Shown: positions 9,207-16,625 of the stretch, piece after piece
Layout of the letters: each line of letters starts with the position of its first letter
How positions within the stretch are numbered: position 1 is the stretch's first letter
Assembly: GCF_017309385.1 (NCBI RefSeq)
Contig: NZ_JAFJMJ010000001.1
Span: 1,178,001 to 1,242,000, forward strand
From: Amycolatopsis sp. 195334CR
GTDB taxonomy: Bacteria > Actinomycetota > Actinomycetes > Mycobacteriales > Pseudonocardiaceae
Direction of reading: 5' to 3'
DNA: 64,000 bases
Translations under genes and position numbers: made by a program
Notes under the pieces: model-generated
Told to the model about the DNA's origin: nothing
The model's input: only the letters and a program-made list of their open reading frames with translations
Databases searched by the model: none

Positions 9207-10364
9207 TCAGACGATGTTGTGCTCCGCCTTGGTGGTGGTGCCGTTCGCGAACCGGCGCACGTCCAACTCGGAGACGTCGATCTCCGGCTCCCGGCCCAGG
9301 TAGAGGTCCCGCATCACCGCGCCCACCGCCGGTCCCATCTGGAAGCCGTGCCCGGAAAACCCGGTGGCGTAGAGGAACCGCGCCACCCCGGCCGCCTCGC
9401 CGACCACCTGGTTCCGGTCCGGCGTCATCTCGTACAACCCCGCCCACGCCGTGCGGATGCCCGCGTCGAGCACCGACGGCGCCCGCCGCGCGGCGGCCTC
9501 GGCCAGTGCGGGCAGCCACTCCCCCGGCTCGTACCGCGAGTCGAACCCCACGTCGCCCGGCCCGCCCGGTAGGGAGATCGCCAGTCCGTCGCCCTCGGGG
9601 TGGAAGTAGAAGGCCGACGGCATTTCCACGGTCAGCGGTACCGATTCGCGCCGTCCCGGGATAGGGCCGGTGAACACCACCTGCCGCCGTTCCGGGGTGA
9701 CCGGCAGCGGACACCCGGCCAGTTCCCCGATCCGCGCCGACCAGGCCCCGGCCGCGCACAGCACCACCTCGGTCCGGACCACTCCGACGGAGGTCCGGAC
9801 CGCGCGGATCTGCTCACCGTCGCGGTCGATGCCCGTCACTTCGACGCCGGTGCACAGGGTCGCGCCCAGGCCCCGGGCCGCCCGCGCGTACCCCTGCACG
9901 ACCGCGTCCGGGGTGGCGCGCCCGTCGTCGGGCGACCAGACCGCGGCGTGCACCCCATCGATCGAGATCAGCGGGTTGTGCTGCCGGGCTTCGACTGGTT
10001 CGACCACCCGGCTCGGCACACCGAGCGAGTTCTGCAGTGCCACCCCGTGCTCGAACCGCGGCAAGTCGGCCGGGTCGGTGATCAGGTACAGGTAACCGTC
10101 GCGGCGGAAGTCGATCTCCTGCCCGAACCGCGCCGGGAACCGCTCGAACTCGGCGAGCCCGCGCAGCCCCAGTTCGATGTTGACCCGGCTGGTGAACGAC
10201 GAGCGCACCCCGCCCGCCGCCTTCGCCGTCGAACCGGCGCCCAGCGCGCCCCGCTCCAGCAACAGCACGTCCACCCCGGCCTCGGCCAGGTGGAACGCGC
10301 AGCTCACGCCGATCACGCCACCACCGACGATGACCACGCCGGCCTGATCGGGCAGGTTCGCCAT
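9207..10364 (-). CDS. FAD-dependent oxidoreductase, DAO/sarcosine oxidase type
   Basis: A 385-residue flavoprotein of the D-amino acid oxidase / glycine oxidase / sarcosine oxidase beta family, oxidising a C-N bond of an amino or N-methyl amino acid. The FAD dinucleotide fold VVIVGGGVIGVSCAFHLAEA is at the N-terminus, followed by LLLERGALGAGSTAKAAGGVR (the FAD-contact region), and the C-terminal GLYEMTPDRNQVVGE and YATGFSGHGFQMGP segments are typical. The ATG at 10364 is preferred to an in-frame GTG six bases upstream. It heads the minus-strand operon and is divergent from the wax ester synthase gene. With HyuA/HyuB it invites comparison with N-methylhydantoin to sarcosine degradation, but no carbamoylsarcosine amidase is present. 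Confidence 0.9.
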   Translation of the reverse strand: MANLPDQAGVVIVGGGVIGVSCAFHLAEAGVDVLLLERGALGAGSTAKAAGGVRSSFTSRVNIELGLRGLAEFERFPARFGQEIDFRRDGYLYLITDPADLPRFEHGVALQNSLGVPSRVVEPVEARQHNPLISIDGVHAAVWSPDDGRATPDAVVQGYARAARGLGATLCTGVEVTGIDRDGEQIRAVRTSVGVVRTEVVLCAAGAWSARIGELAGCPLPVTPERRQVVFTGPIPGRRESVPLTVEMPSAFYFHPEGDGLAISLPGGPGDVGFDSRYEPGEWLPALAEAAARRAPSVLDAGIRTAWAGLYEMTPDRNQVVGEAAGVARFLYATGFSGHGFQMGPAVGAVMRDLYLGREPEIDVSELDVRRFANGTTTKAEHNIV

Positions 10365-10473
10365 GACCACAGGGTAATTGGCGCTTCAAGGGCTTTCCTC
10401 AGTCCGAACCGTGCGTAGACTCAGCCCTCCGGTGGAACCCAGGATCACCGCTGCTCGACGAAGGGGGCCGGAA

Positions 10474-11838
10474 ATGCCGTTGATGCCCGTTACCGACTCG
10501 ATGTTCCTGATGGTGGAGTCCCGCGAGCATCCGATGCACGTCGGCGGCCTCCAACTGTTCCGCAAGCCCGCGGACGCCGGCCCGGACTACCTCACCGAAA
10601 TCCGCCGCAGGCTGCTCGACCGGTCCGAGGTCCGCCGTGCCTTCCGCCGCCGCCCCGCCCGCCCGGTGAACACCATGGGCTACGCCGCCTGGGCCGAGGA
10701 CGTCGAACTCGAACTGGACTACCACTTCCGGCATTCCGCGCTGCCCCAGCCGGGCCGCATCCGCGAGCTGCTCGAGCTGACCGGCCGCTGGCACAGCACG
10801 CTGCTCGACCGGCACCGTCCACTGTGGGAGGCCCACCTGGTGGAGGGCCTGCAGGACGACCGGTTCGCGATGTACAGCAAGGTGCACCATGCATTGATGG
10901 ACGGCGTGTCCGCACTTCGCACGATGCAGGCGACGCTGAGCGACAGCCCGGACGAGCGCGATTCGCCGCCGCCGTGGAGCGGGCCGAAGGTCAAGGGCGG
11001 GCGCACCCGCCGCGACCCGGTCTCGCTGGTCACCGGCGCGCGGAAGTCGCTCGGCCAGCTGGCGAAGCTGCCGCAGGCCGCGGTGAAGGTGGCCGGGGAG
11101 GCCTTCCGCGAGCACAGCCTGACCCTGCCCACCCAGGCCCCGAAGACCATGCTCAACGTGCCGATCGGCGGTGCCAGGCGGTTCGCCGCGCAGTCCTGGT
11201 CGCTCGACCGCGTGCGCCGGGTGGCCACCGCGGCCGGGGTCTCGCGCAACGACGTGGTGCTGGCGATGTGCTCCGGCGCCCTGCGCGACTACCTGATCGA
11301 GCAGCGGGCGCTGCCGGACACCGCGATGGTCGCGATGGTGCCGGTGTCCATGCGCAAGCGCGGCGAAACCGGCGAGGCCGGGGGCAACGCGGTCGGCGCG
11401 CTGCTGTGCAACCTGGCCACCGACCGCGGCGACCCGGCCGAGCGGCTCAAGCTGATCCACCAGTCCATGCGGGACGGCAAGCGGATCTTCTCCGACCTCA
11501 CCCCGTTGCAGGCGCTGATCCTGTCCGGCATCAACGTGGCCCCGCTGGGCGCGTCCAGCATCCCCGGCTTCGTCAACAACACGCGCCCGCCGTTCAACCT
11601 GGTCATCTCGAACGTGCCGGGGCCGCGCCGGACGATGTACTGGAACGGTGCGCAGCTCGACGGGGTCTACCCGGCCTCGGTGCTGCTCGACGGGCAGGCC
11701 CTGAACATCACCCTGACCAGCAACGGCGACAACCTGGACTTCGGCATCACCGGCTGCCGCCGCAGCGTGCCGCACCTGCAGCGCATCCTGACCCACCTGG
11801 ACACCGCGCTGGCCGAACTGGAGAGCGCCGTCGCCTGA
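10474..11838 (+). CDS. Wax ester synthase / diacylglycerol acyltransferase (WS/DGAT)
   Basis: A 454-residue acyl-CoA-dependent acyltransferase of the WS/DGAT (Tgs) family, which makes wax esters or triacylglycerol for storage in mycobacteria and relatives. The catalytic HHxxxDG motif is present as HHALMDG at residues 138-144, and the C-terminal NVPGP segment (LVISNVPGPRR) is the usual second family mark. The ATG at 10474 is preceded by AAGGGGG; a longer frame upstream is not needed. It is monocistronic by position, with the flavoprotein gene diverging to the left and pqqA 170 bp to the right. Confidence 0.93.
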   Translation: MPLMPVTDSMFLMVESREHPMHVGGLQLFRKPADAGPDYLTEIRRRLLDRSEVRRAFRRRPARPVNTMGYAAWAEDVELELDYHFRHSALPQPGRIRELLELTGRWHSTLLDRHRPLWEAHLVEGLQDDRFAMYSKVHHALMDGVSALRTMQATLSDSPDERDSPPPWSGPKVKGGRTRRDPVSLVTGARKSLGQLAKLPQAAVKVAGEAFREHSLTLPTQAPKTMLNVPIGGARRFAAQSWSLDRVRRVATAAGVSRNDVVLAMCSGALRDYLIEQRALPDTAMVAMVPVSMRKRGETGEAGGNAVGALLCNLATDRGDPAERLKLIHQSMRDGKRIFSDLTPLQALILSGINVAPLGASSIPGFVNNTRPPFNLVISNVPGPRRTMYWNGAQLDGVYPASVLLDGQALNITLTSNGDNLDFGITGCRRSVPHLQRILTHLDTALAELESAVA

Positions 11839-11858
11839 GTCATCCGATCATTCTGTTC

Positions 11859-11970
11859 TCACCCTGGGTGACACCAGCGGGGCTTTACTACTCCATCAGC
11901 GGGACGATGGCTTGGGGCAAGTCAGAAATTAGCCGACTTCCCTAGATTTCGGTCGGGCGGCGCTTCTAGG
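11859..11970. promoter_or_regulatory. Leader region upstream of pqqA with inverted repeats
   Basis: The 170-bp gap before pqqA contains a 13-bp palindrome TCACCC-T-GGGTGA (11859-11871) just after the WS/DGAT stop and a pair CCTAGA/TCTAGG (11941-11946 and 11965-11970). The region should hold the pqq promoter; no clear consensus hexamers were found. Confidence 0.3.
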
Positions 11971-12008
11971 GTCGTCTTGCCCGGTCGTCAGTGATCCGAG
12001 GAGTCAGC

Positions 12009-12104
12009 ATGATCGAAACCGCTACCGAGGTCTGGACCACTCCGGACTTCGTCGAGTACGAGACCCCGATGGAAGTCACGGCCTACGCGGCCCGGATGGA
12101 ATAA
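12009..12104 (+). CDS. pqqA: PQQ precursor peptide PqqA
   Basis: A 31-residue ribosomal peptide that is the backbone of pyrroloquinoline quinone. The decisive EVTAY motif supplies the glutamate (Glu22) and tyrosine (Tyr26) that PqqE joins and that end up as the cofactor; the spacing Glu-x3-Tyr is that of known PqqA. A GAGGAG ribosome site (11997-12002) precedes the ATG. The peptide carries a longer acidic N-terminal leader than the 23-residue enterobacterial form but is otherwise normal. It starts a five-gene operon A-C-D-E-B; too short to be found by ordinary gene callers, it is secured by its neighbours. Confidence 0.93.
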   Translation: MIETATEVWTTPDFVEYETPMEVTAYAARME

Positions 12105-12110
12105 CACGGG

Positions 12111-12124
12111 CGGGCGGGGGCCCG
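12111..12124 (+). other. Small hairpin after pqqA
   Basis: CGGGC-GGGG-GCCCG forms a short stem in the 63-bp gap between pqqA and pqqC. Hairpins here could lower readthrough so that the precursor peptide is made in excess over the enzymes, as proposed for pqq operons in other bacteria. The assignment is weak because the region is G-rich throughout. Confidence 0.3.
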
Positions 12125-12167
12125 CGCGGTCCCCGCTCCTCGTCCCCGACGACCAGGAGGGTCCGCC

Positions 12168-12860
12168 ATGAGCGCGCCGCTGGGCCACGACGAGTTCGCC
12201 GCCGCCCTGCGTGGACTGTCCCACCGCTACTGGGGCACGCACCCGTTCCACCACCGGATGCACGCCGGTGAACTGTCCGAACGCGAACTGCGGGTCTGGG
12301 CCGCGAACCGCTGGTACTACCAGCGCATGATCCCGCAGAAGGACGCCGCGATCATCAGCAACTGCCCGTTGCCCGAGGTGCGGCGGCAGTGGCTCCCCCG
12401 GCTCGTCTACCACGACGGAGCCGCGCCGGGTGAGGGCGGGATCGAGCGCTGGCTGCGGTTGTGCGAGGCGGTCGGCCTCAGCCGCGAGGAGGTCCTCGAC
12501 GAGCGGCACGTCGCGCCGGGGGTCCGGTTCGCGGTGGACGCCTATGTCACCTTCGCCAGGACAAGGCCGTGGGTCGAAGCCGTCGCCTCGGGGCTCACCG
12601 AGATGTTCTCCGGTCATCTGATGAAACGCCGCGTGGCCGACATGCTGGCGAACTACGACTGGATCAACCGCACCGACCTGGCCTACTTCACCAACCGCAT
12701 CGACGCCGTCTCCGGGGAGGGACAGGCCACTGTGGACCTCGTGCTGCGGCACTGCGTGACACGGGAGCAGCAGGACGCCGCGATCGCCGCGCTCTCCTTC
12801 AAGTGCGACGTGCTGTGGTCCCTTTTGGACGCCATCGAGCGCGCGGCGGCGAAGGAATGA
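12168..12860 (+). CDS. pqqC: Pyrroloquinoline-quinone synthase PqqC
   Basis: The cofactor-free oxidase that closes the ring and oxidises AHQQ to PQQ in the last step of the pathway. All of the 230 residues align by eye with the family: GTHPFHHRMHAGEL near the N-terminus, WVANRWYYQ-like segment (WAANRWYYQRMIPQKDAAI), GLTEMFSGHLMKRR and FKCDVLWSLLDA near the end, which include the active-site His, Arg and Tyr residues. A strong AGGAGGG ribosome site precedes the ATG. Its stop overlaps the pqqD start by ATGA. Confidence 0.97.
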   Translation: MSAPLGHDEFAAALRGLSHRYWGTHPFHHRMHAGELSERELRVWAANRWYYQRMIPQKDAAIISNCPLPEVRRQWLPRLVYHDGAAPGEGGIERWLRLCEAVGLSREEVLDERHVAPGVRFAVDAYVTFARTRPWVEAVASGLTEMFSGHLMKRRVADMLANYDWINRTDLAYFTNRIDAVSGEGQATVDLVLRHCVTREQQDAAIAALSFKCDVLWSLLDAIERAAAKE

Positions 12861-13108
12861 TCCCCCGGCTGCGCCGCGGTGTCCGGCTGACCTACGACAA
12901 GGTCCGCGAAACGCACGTGCTGTTGTACCCGGAAGGTGTGCTGGTGCCGAACAAAACCGCCGCCGCCGTGCTCGAGCTGTGCGACGGCGAGACCAGCGTC
13001 GCCGACATCACCGCGGCGCTGGGCAAGCAGTACCGCGGGGTGCGGGAGGCGGACGTCAACGGCGTGCTGTCCCGGCTGGCGGAACGGCGGGTCGTCGAAT
13101 GGACGTGA
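12857..13108 (+). CDS. pqqD: PqqA-binding chaperone PqqD
   Basis: An 83-residue RiPP recognition element that binds PqqA and presents it to PqqE. The family pattern is clear: RLRRGVRLTYDKVRETHVLLYPEG, then VPNKTAAAVLELCDGETSVADI, where the final DG-x-x-x-V-x-x-I is diagnostic. It overlaps pqqC by four bases at its start and the pqqE start by ten bases at its end, which favours coupled translation and near-equal amounts of the three proteins. Confidence 0.95.
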   Translation: MIPRLRRGVRLTYDKVRETHVLLYPEGVLVPNKTAAAVLELCDGETSVADITAALGKQYRGVREADVNGVLSRLAERRVVEWT

Positions 13109-14190
13109 AACCCGCCGAGCCACCGCTGGGCATGCTGGCCGAGCTGACCCACCGCTGCCCGTTGCACTGCTCGTACTGCTCGAACCCGATCGAGCTGATC
13201 ACCAGGGACGGTGAACTCGGCACCGACCAGTGGCTTTCCGTGCTGTCGCAGGCGCGCGAACTCGGTGTGCTGCAGGTGCACATGTCCGGCGGCGAGCCGC
13301 TGGCCAGGCCGGATCTGCCGGAACTGGTCTCGCACGCCAGTGACCTCGGCTGCTACGTGAACCTGGTGACCAGCGGCCTCGGCCTCACGGCCAAGCGGCT
13401 CGACGACCTGGCCGACCGCGGGCTCGCGCACATCCAGCTGTCCGTGCAGGGCGCGGACGCCGAGCGCGCGGACCGGCTGGCCGGCACCAGGGCGCACGAG
13501 CACAAGATCGCCGCGGCCGCGCTGATCAACGAATCCGGGCTGCCGCTGAGCGTGAACGTGGTGCTGCACAAGCAGAACCACGACCAGCTCGCCGGAATCA
13601 TCGCGCTCGCCGAGCGCATGGGCGCCGACCGGCTCGAACTGGCGAACACGCAGTACTACGGCTGGGCGCTGAAGAACCGCACGGCGTTGATGCCGACCAG
13701 GGCGCAGCTGGCCGCCGCCGAGCCGATCGTGCGTGCCGCCACCGAACGCCTGCGCGGCACGATGGAGATCATCTACGTGGTCGCCGACTACTACGAGCCC
13801 TATCCGAAGCCGTGCATGTACGGCTGGGGTGCGCGGCAGCTGACCGTGGCCCCGAACGGTGACGTGCTGCCGTGCCCGGCGGCGACCGCGATCAGCACGC
13901 TCGACCTGGACAACGTGACCCGGAAGTCCCTGCACGACATCTGGTACGGCTCGACCTCGTTCAACGCCTACCGCGGTGAGGACTGGATGAGCGAGACCTG
14001 CCGTTCCTGCGACCGGCGCGGCACCGACCACGGCGGCTGCCGCTGCCAGGCGTTCCTGCTGACCGGGGACGCGGCGGCCACCGATCCGGTCTGCTCGCGT
14101 TCGCCGGATCGTGAGATCGTCGACCTCATCCTGAGCGCGCCACCACCCGCGGTGGAACCGGAGCTGGTCCTGCGGCGGGTGGCGCGATGA
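13099..14190 (+). CDS. pqqE: Radical SAM enzyme PqqE (PqqA cross-linking)
   Basis: A 363-residue radical SAM/SPASM enzyme that forms the carbon-carbon bond between the PqqA glutamate and tyrosine. The CxxxCxxC cluster motif is at Cys20, Cys24 and Cys27 (CPLHCSYC), MSGGEPLARPDL is the SAM-contact loop, and the C-terminal SPASM domain supplies further cysteines (CMYGWGARQL, DVLPCPAA, TCRSCDRRGTDHGGCRC). The ATG at 13099 lies inside the end of pqqD; the stop overlaps pqqB by four bases. Confidence 0.97.
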   Translation: MDVKPAEPPLGMLAELTHRCPLHCSYCSNPIELITRDGELGTDQWLSVLSQARELGVLQVHMSGGEPLARPDLPELVSHASDLGCYVNLVTSGLGLTAKRLDDLADRGLAHIQLSVQGADAERADRLAGTRAHEHKIAAAALINESGLPLSVNVVLHKQNHDQLAGIIALAERMGADRLELANTQYYGWALKNRTALMPTRAQLAAAEPIVRAATERLRGTMEIIYVVADYYEPYPKPCMYGWGARQLTVAPNGDVLPCPAATAISTLDLDNVTRKSLHDIWYGSTSFNAYRGEDWMSETCRSCDRRGTDHGGCRCQAFLLTGDAAATDPVCSRSPDREIVDLILSAPPPAVEPELVLRRVAR

Positions 14191-15041
14191 AGGTACTGCT
14201 GCTCGGGACGGCCGCCGGAGGTGGTTTCCCGCAATGGAACTGCGCCTGCGCACTGTGCACTTCGGACGCTCCACACCGGACTCAGGACTGCGTGGCGGTC
14301 AGCGCGGACGGCCGCGGCTGGTACCTGCTCAACGCCTCACCGGACATCCGCGCGCAGATCCTGGCGTCTCCGGTGCTGCGCGCCGGTCCGGGTCCGCGCG
14401 AAACGCCGTTGCGCGGCGCGCTGGTCACCGATGCCGAACTGGACCACACGCTCGGCCTGGTCATGTTGCGGGAGGCGCCCGCTTTTGGTGTGTGGGGACC
14501 GGATGCCGCCCTGCACGCGATGCGGGACGCACTGCCGGTCGGCCAGTACGGGGACTGGACCTTCACCGCGGTGGAGCCGGAGATCGGCGGTCTTCGCGTG
14601 CGCGTCCTGCCGGTCAGCGACAAGAAGCCGAAGTACGCCCGCGACTCCACTTCGGACGGTCCTTGGGTGGTCGCCTACCGGATCGAGGACCCGGCGACCG
14701 GCGGCGTGTTCGTCTACGCGCCCTGCCTGGCGACCTGGCCGTCCGGCTTCGACGAGTTCACCGAGGGCGCGGATTACGTGTTGCTGGACGGCACCTTCTA
14801 CAGCGCCGACGAGATGTCCGGGGCGACGCGCGCCATCGGTTCCCAAGCACAGCGCGCCATGGGGCACGTCCCGATCTCCGGCGCGGACGGCAGCCTCGCC
14901 CGGCTGCGCCCGGGGCCGCGGTGGGCCTACACCCACCTCAACAACACGAACCCGGTGCTCGACCCGGATTCCGCCGAGCACAAGGAGGTGCTGGCCGCCG
15001 GCGCCGAAGTCCCCCTGGATGGCACCATGTTGGACCTCTAG
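14187..15041 (+). CDS. pqqB: PQQ biosynthesis hydroxylase PqqB
   Basis: A 284-residue metallo-beta-lactamase-fold protein, known to hydroxylate the tyrosine part of the cross-linked intermediate before ring closure. The N-terminal GTAAGGGFPQWNCACALC is a family signature with a cysteine-rich site (Cys19, Cys21, Cys24) and the end carries THLNNTNP. Placement last, after pqqE, differs from the common A-B-C-D-E order. Its TAG stop is embedded in CTAG, which also provides the stop of the convergent aldo/keto reductase gene, so the two genes overlap by four bases. Confidence 0.96.
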   Translation: MKVLLLGTAAGGGFPQWNCACALCTSDAPHRTQDCVAVSADGRGWYLLNASPDIRAQILASPVLRAGPGPRETPLRGALVTDAELDHTLGLVMLREAPAFGVWGPDAALHAMRDALPVGQYGDWTFTAVEPEIGGLRVRVLPVSDKKPKYARDSTSDGPWVVAYRIEDPATGGVFVYAPCLATWPSGFDEFTEGADYVLLDGTFYSADEMSGATRAIGSQAQRAMGHVPISGADGSLARLRPGPRWAYTHLNNTNPVLDPDSAEHKEVLAAGAEVPLDGTMLDL

Positions 15042-16012
15042 GCGACACCCTCCGGATTTGCACCCCCGACCTGGATGGCGTCGGCGGTGCGGCGTTCGAT
15101 CTCGGCCAGGTCCTCGGCGGTCAGGTCGACGTCGGCGGCGGCCAGGCTCTCGGAGATGTTCTTCGGCTTCCGCGCGCCGACGATCGCCACGTGCACGCCG
15201 GGTTGTGCGAGCACCCAGGCGATCGCCAGCTGGCTGACCGAAAGGTCCTTGGTGGCGGCGAACTCCTTGAGCCGGTCCACCACTTCCAGGTTGCGCCGCA
15301 GGCTTTCGCCGCGGAACGCGGACGACTGCGAGCGCCAGTCGTCGCTGTCGAAGGTGCTGTCGGGCGTGAGCGCTCCGGTGAGCAGGCCGCTGCCCAGCGC
15401 GCTGTAGGCGAGCACGCCGATGTTGTGCTCCCGCGCGTAGGGCATCGGGTCCTGCTCGATCGCCCGGCGAAACAGGTGGTACGGCGGCTGGAGCGTCTCC
15501 ACCGGCCGCGTGGCGTCGAAGGCGGCCAGTTGGCGGGTGTCGTAATTGGACACTCCGGCGTGGCGGATCTTCCCCTCGTCCACGAGTTCCTGCAGTGCGC
15601 TCGCGGTCTCCTCGGCGGGGGTGTCCTTATCTGGCCAGTGCACCTGGTAGAGGTCGATGTGGTCGAGACCGAGGTGGCGCAGGCTCTCCTCGACCCCGCT
15701 GCGCAGCGACTTGCGCCCGGCGTCGCGCGAGCGCTCCTCGCCGGGGTAGATGCCACCCTTGGTGGCGATCACCAGGCTGTCGCGGTCACGCTTCAGCTCG
15801 TCGCGCAACGCCTTGCCCAGCAACGCCTCCGACTTGCCGAAGCCGTAACCCTGTGCGGTGTCGAAGAAGTTGACGCCCAGCTCGCGCGCGTGCCGGATGG
15901 CCTCGGCCGCGGTGTCCTCGTCGAAGGCGCCCCAGTCCCCACCGAGCTGCCAGGTCCCGAAGGCGATCCGGGAGACCTCCAGCCCGCTCCTGCCCAAAGT
16001 CGTCGTACGCAT
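15038..16012 (-). CDS. Aldo/keto reductase
   Basis: A 324-residue NADPH-dependent aldo/keto reductase of the (alpha/beta)8 barrel family. The catalytic tetrad can be traced as Asp and Tyr in FFDTAQGYGFGKSE, Lys in VIATKGG and His in YQVHWPD; the C-terminal cofactor segment VAIVGARKPKNISES is typical. The ATG at 16012 was chosen because upstream in-frame sequence belongs to the promoter palindrome and the adjacent divergent gene. It shares a control region with the ArsR-like regulator, so may be one of its targets. It could serve aldehyde detoxification. Confidence 0.92.
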   Translation of the reverse strand: MRTTTLGRSGLEVSRIAFGTWQLGGDWGAFDEDTAAEAIRHARELGVNFFDTAQGYGFGKSEALLGKALRDELKRDRDSLVIATKGGIYPGEERSRDAGRKSLRSGVEESLRHLGLDHIDLYQVHWPDKDTPAEETASALQELVDEGKIRHAGVSNYDTRQLAAFDATRPVETLQPPYHLFRRAIEQDPMPYAREHNIGVLAYSALGSGLLTGALTPDSTFDSDDWRSQSSAFRGESLRRNLEVVDRLKEFAATKDLSVSQLAIAWVLAQPGVHVAIVGARKPKNISESLAAADVDLTAEDLAEIERRTADAIQVGGANPEGVA

Positions 16013-16050
16013 GCGACCAGCGAAACACAGGGGCGCGCGGGGCGCAGGAC

Positions 16051-16091
16051 GCAACCCCCAAAGAACTGTTTGACAGCTCTTTGGGGGTTGC
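16051..16091. promoter_or_regulatory. 41-bp operator-like palindrome between divergent genes
   Basis: Two 19-bp arms (GCAACCCCCAAAGAACTGT and its complement with one mismatch) around a TTG centre lie between the aldo/keto reductase and the ArsR-like gene. The right arm overlaps the likely -35 box of the regulator gene, as expected of an autoregulatory operator. Target of the neighbouring winged-helix protein is inferred. Confidence 0.65.
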
Positions 16092-16099
16092 CCGATACT
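16070..16099 (+). promoter_or_regulatory. Likely sigma70-type promoter of the ArsR-like gene
   Basis: A consensus TTGACA (16070-16075) is followed after 18 bases by GATACT (16094-16099), eight bases before the ATG at 16107, so the transcript would be almost leaderless. The -35 box lies in the palindrome. Confidence 0.5.
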
Positions 16100-16106
16100 C
16101 GGGTCC

Positions 16107-16625
16107 ATGCCGGAGAAGACCTCGCTGGTCGAGTTGCGCGTGCTCGCCCACCCGTTGCGGCTGCGCATCCTGTCGCTGCTCACCGGGGCCGCGATGAGCG
16201 CCGCCGAAGCCGCCCGTGAGCTGCGGGAAACGCAGGCGAACGTGAGCTACCACCTGCGGCGGCTGCACGAGGCCGGGCTGCTCGACGTCGTCGAGGAGGT
16301 CCGCATCCACGGCGGGCTGGCGAAGCGCTACCGGCACATCCCGCGGGACACCCCGCGCTGGGACCACGACGATCACGAGGGCGAGCAGTTGTTCGCTTCC
16401 GCGCTGGCCGGCGAACTGCGCCGTCGCACCACGCACCGCCTGCCGACCGGGCGTTCGGCCGTCACCGACGCCGAAGTCTGGCTCGACCCGGCCGACTGGG
16501 AGCGGGCGGTGCAACTGGCGAACGACCTCGGCGACCTGCTGCACAGCGCCGCCCTGCCGCCGCGCGCGGATGACGCTCGGCGGGTGAGCGCCACCATCGC
16601 GTTGTTCGAGATGGAGCGGTCATGA
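16107..16625 (+). CDS. ArsR-like winged-helix transcriptional regulator
   Basis: A 172-residue regulator with an N-terminal ArsR/HTH_20 winged helix at about residues 5-75 (LRVLAHPLRLRILSLL, then ETQANVSYHLRRLHEAGLLDVVEE, the recognition helix region) and a helical C-terminal part seen in regulators paired with MFS exporters. No metal-binding cysteine pair is visible, so it probably senses an organic ligand or partner. It overlaps the exporter gene by ATGA and faces the aldo/keto reductase across a 41-bp palindrome, which points to control of both units and of itself. Confidence 0.9.
   Translation: MPEKTSLVELRVLAHPLRLRILSLLTGAAMSAAEAARELRETQANVSYHLRRLHEAGLLDVVEEVRIHGGLAKRYRHIPRDTPRWDHDDHEGEQLFASALAGELRRRTTHRLPTGRSAVTDAEVWLDPADWERAVQLANDLGDLLHSAALPPRADDARRVSATIALFEMERS

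Noticed and set aside
12009..14190. Mycofactocin cluster
   Set aside because: The radical SAM and small peptide genes could suggest it, but the precursor has the PqqA EVTAY motif and PqqB and PqqC are both present, which mycofactocin lacks.
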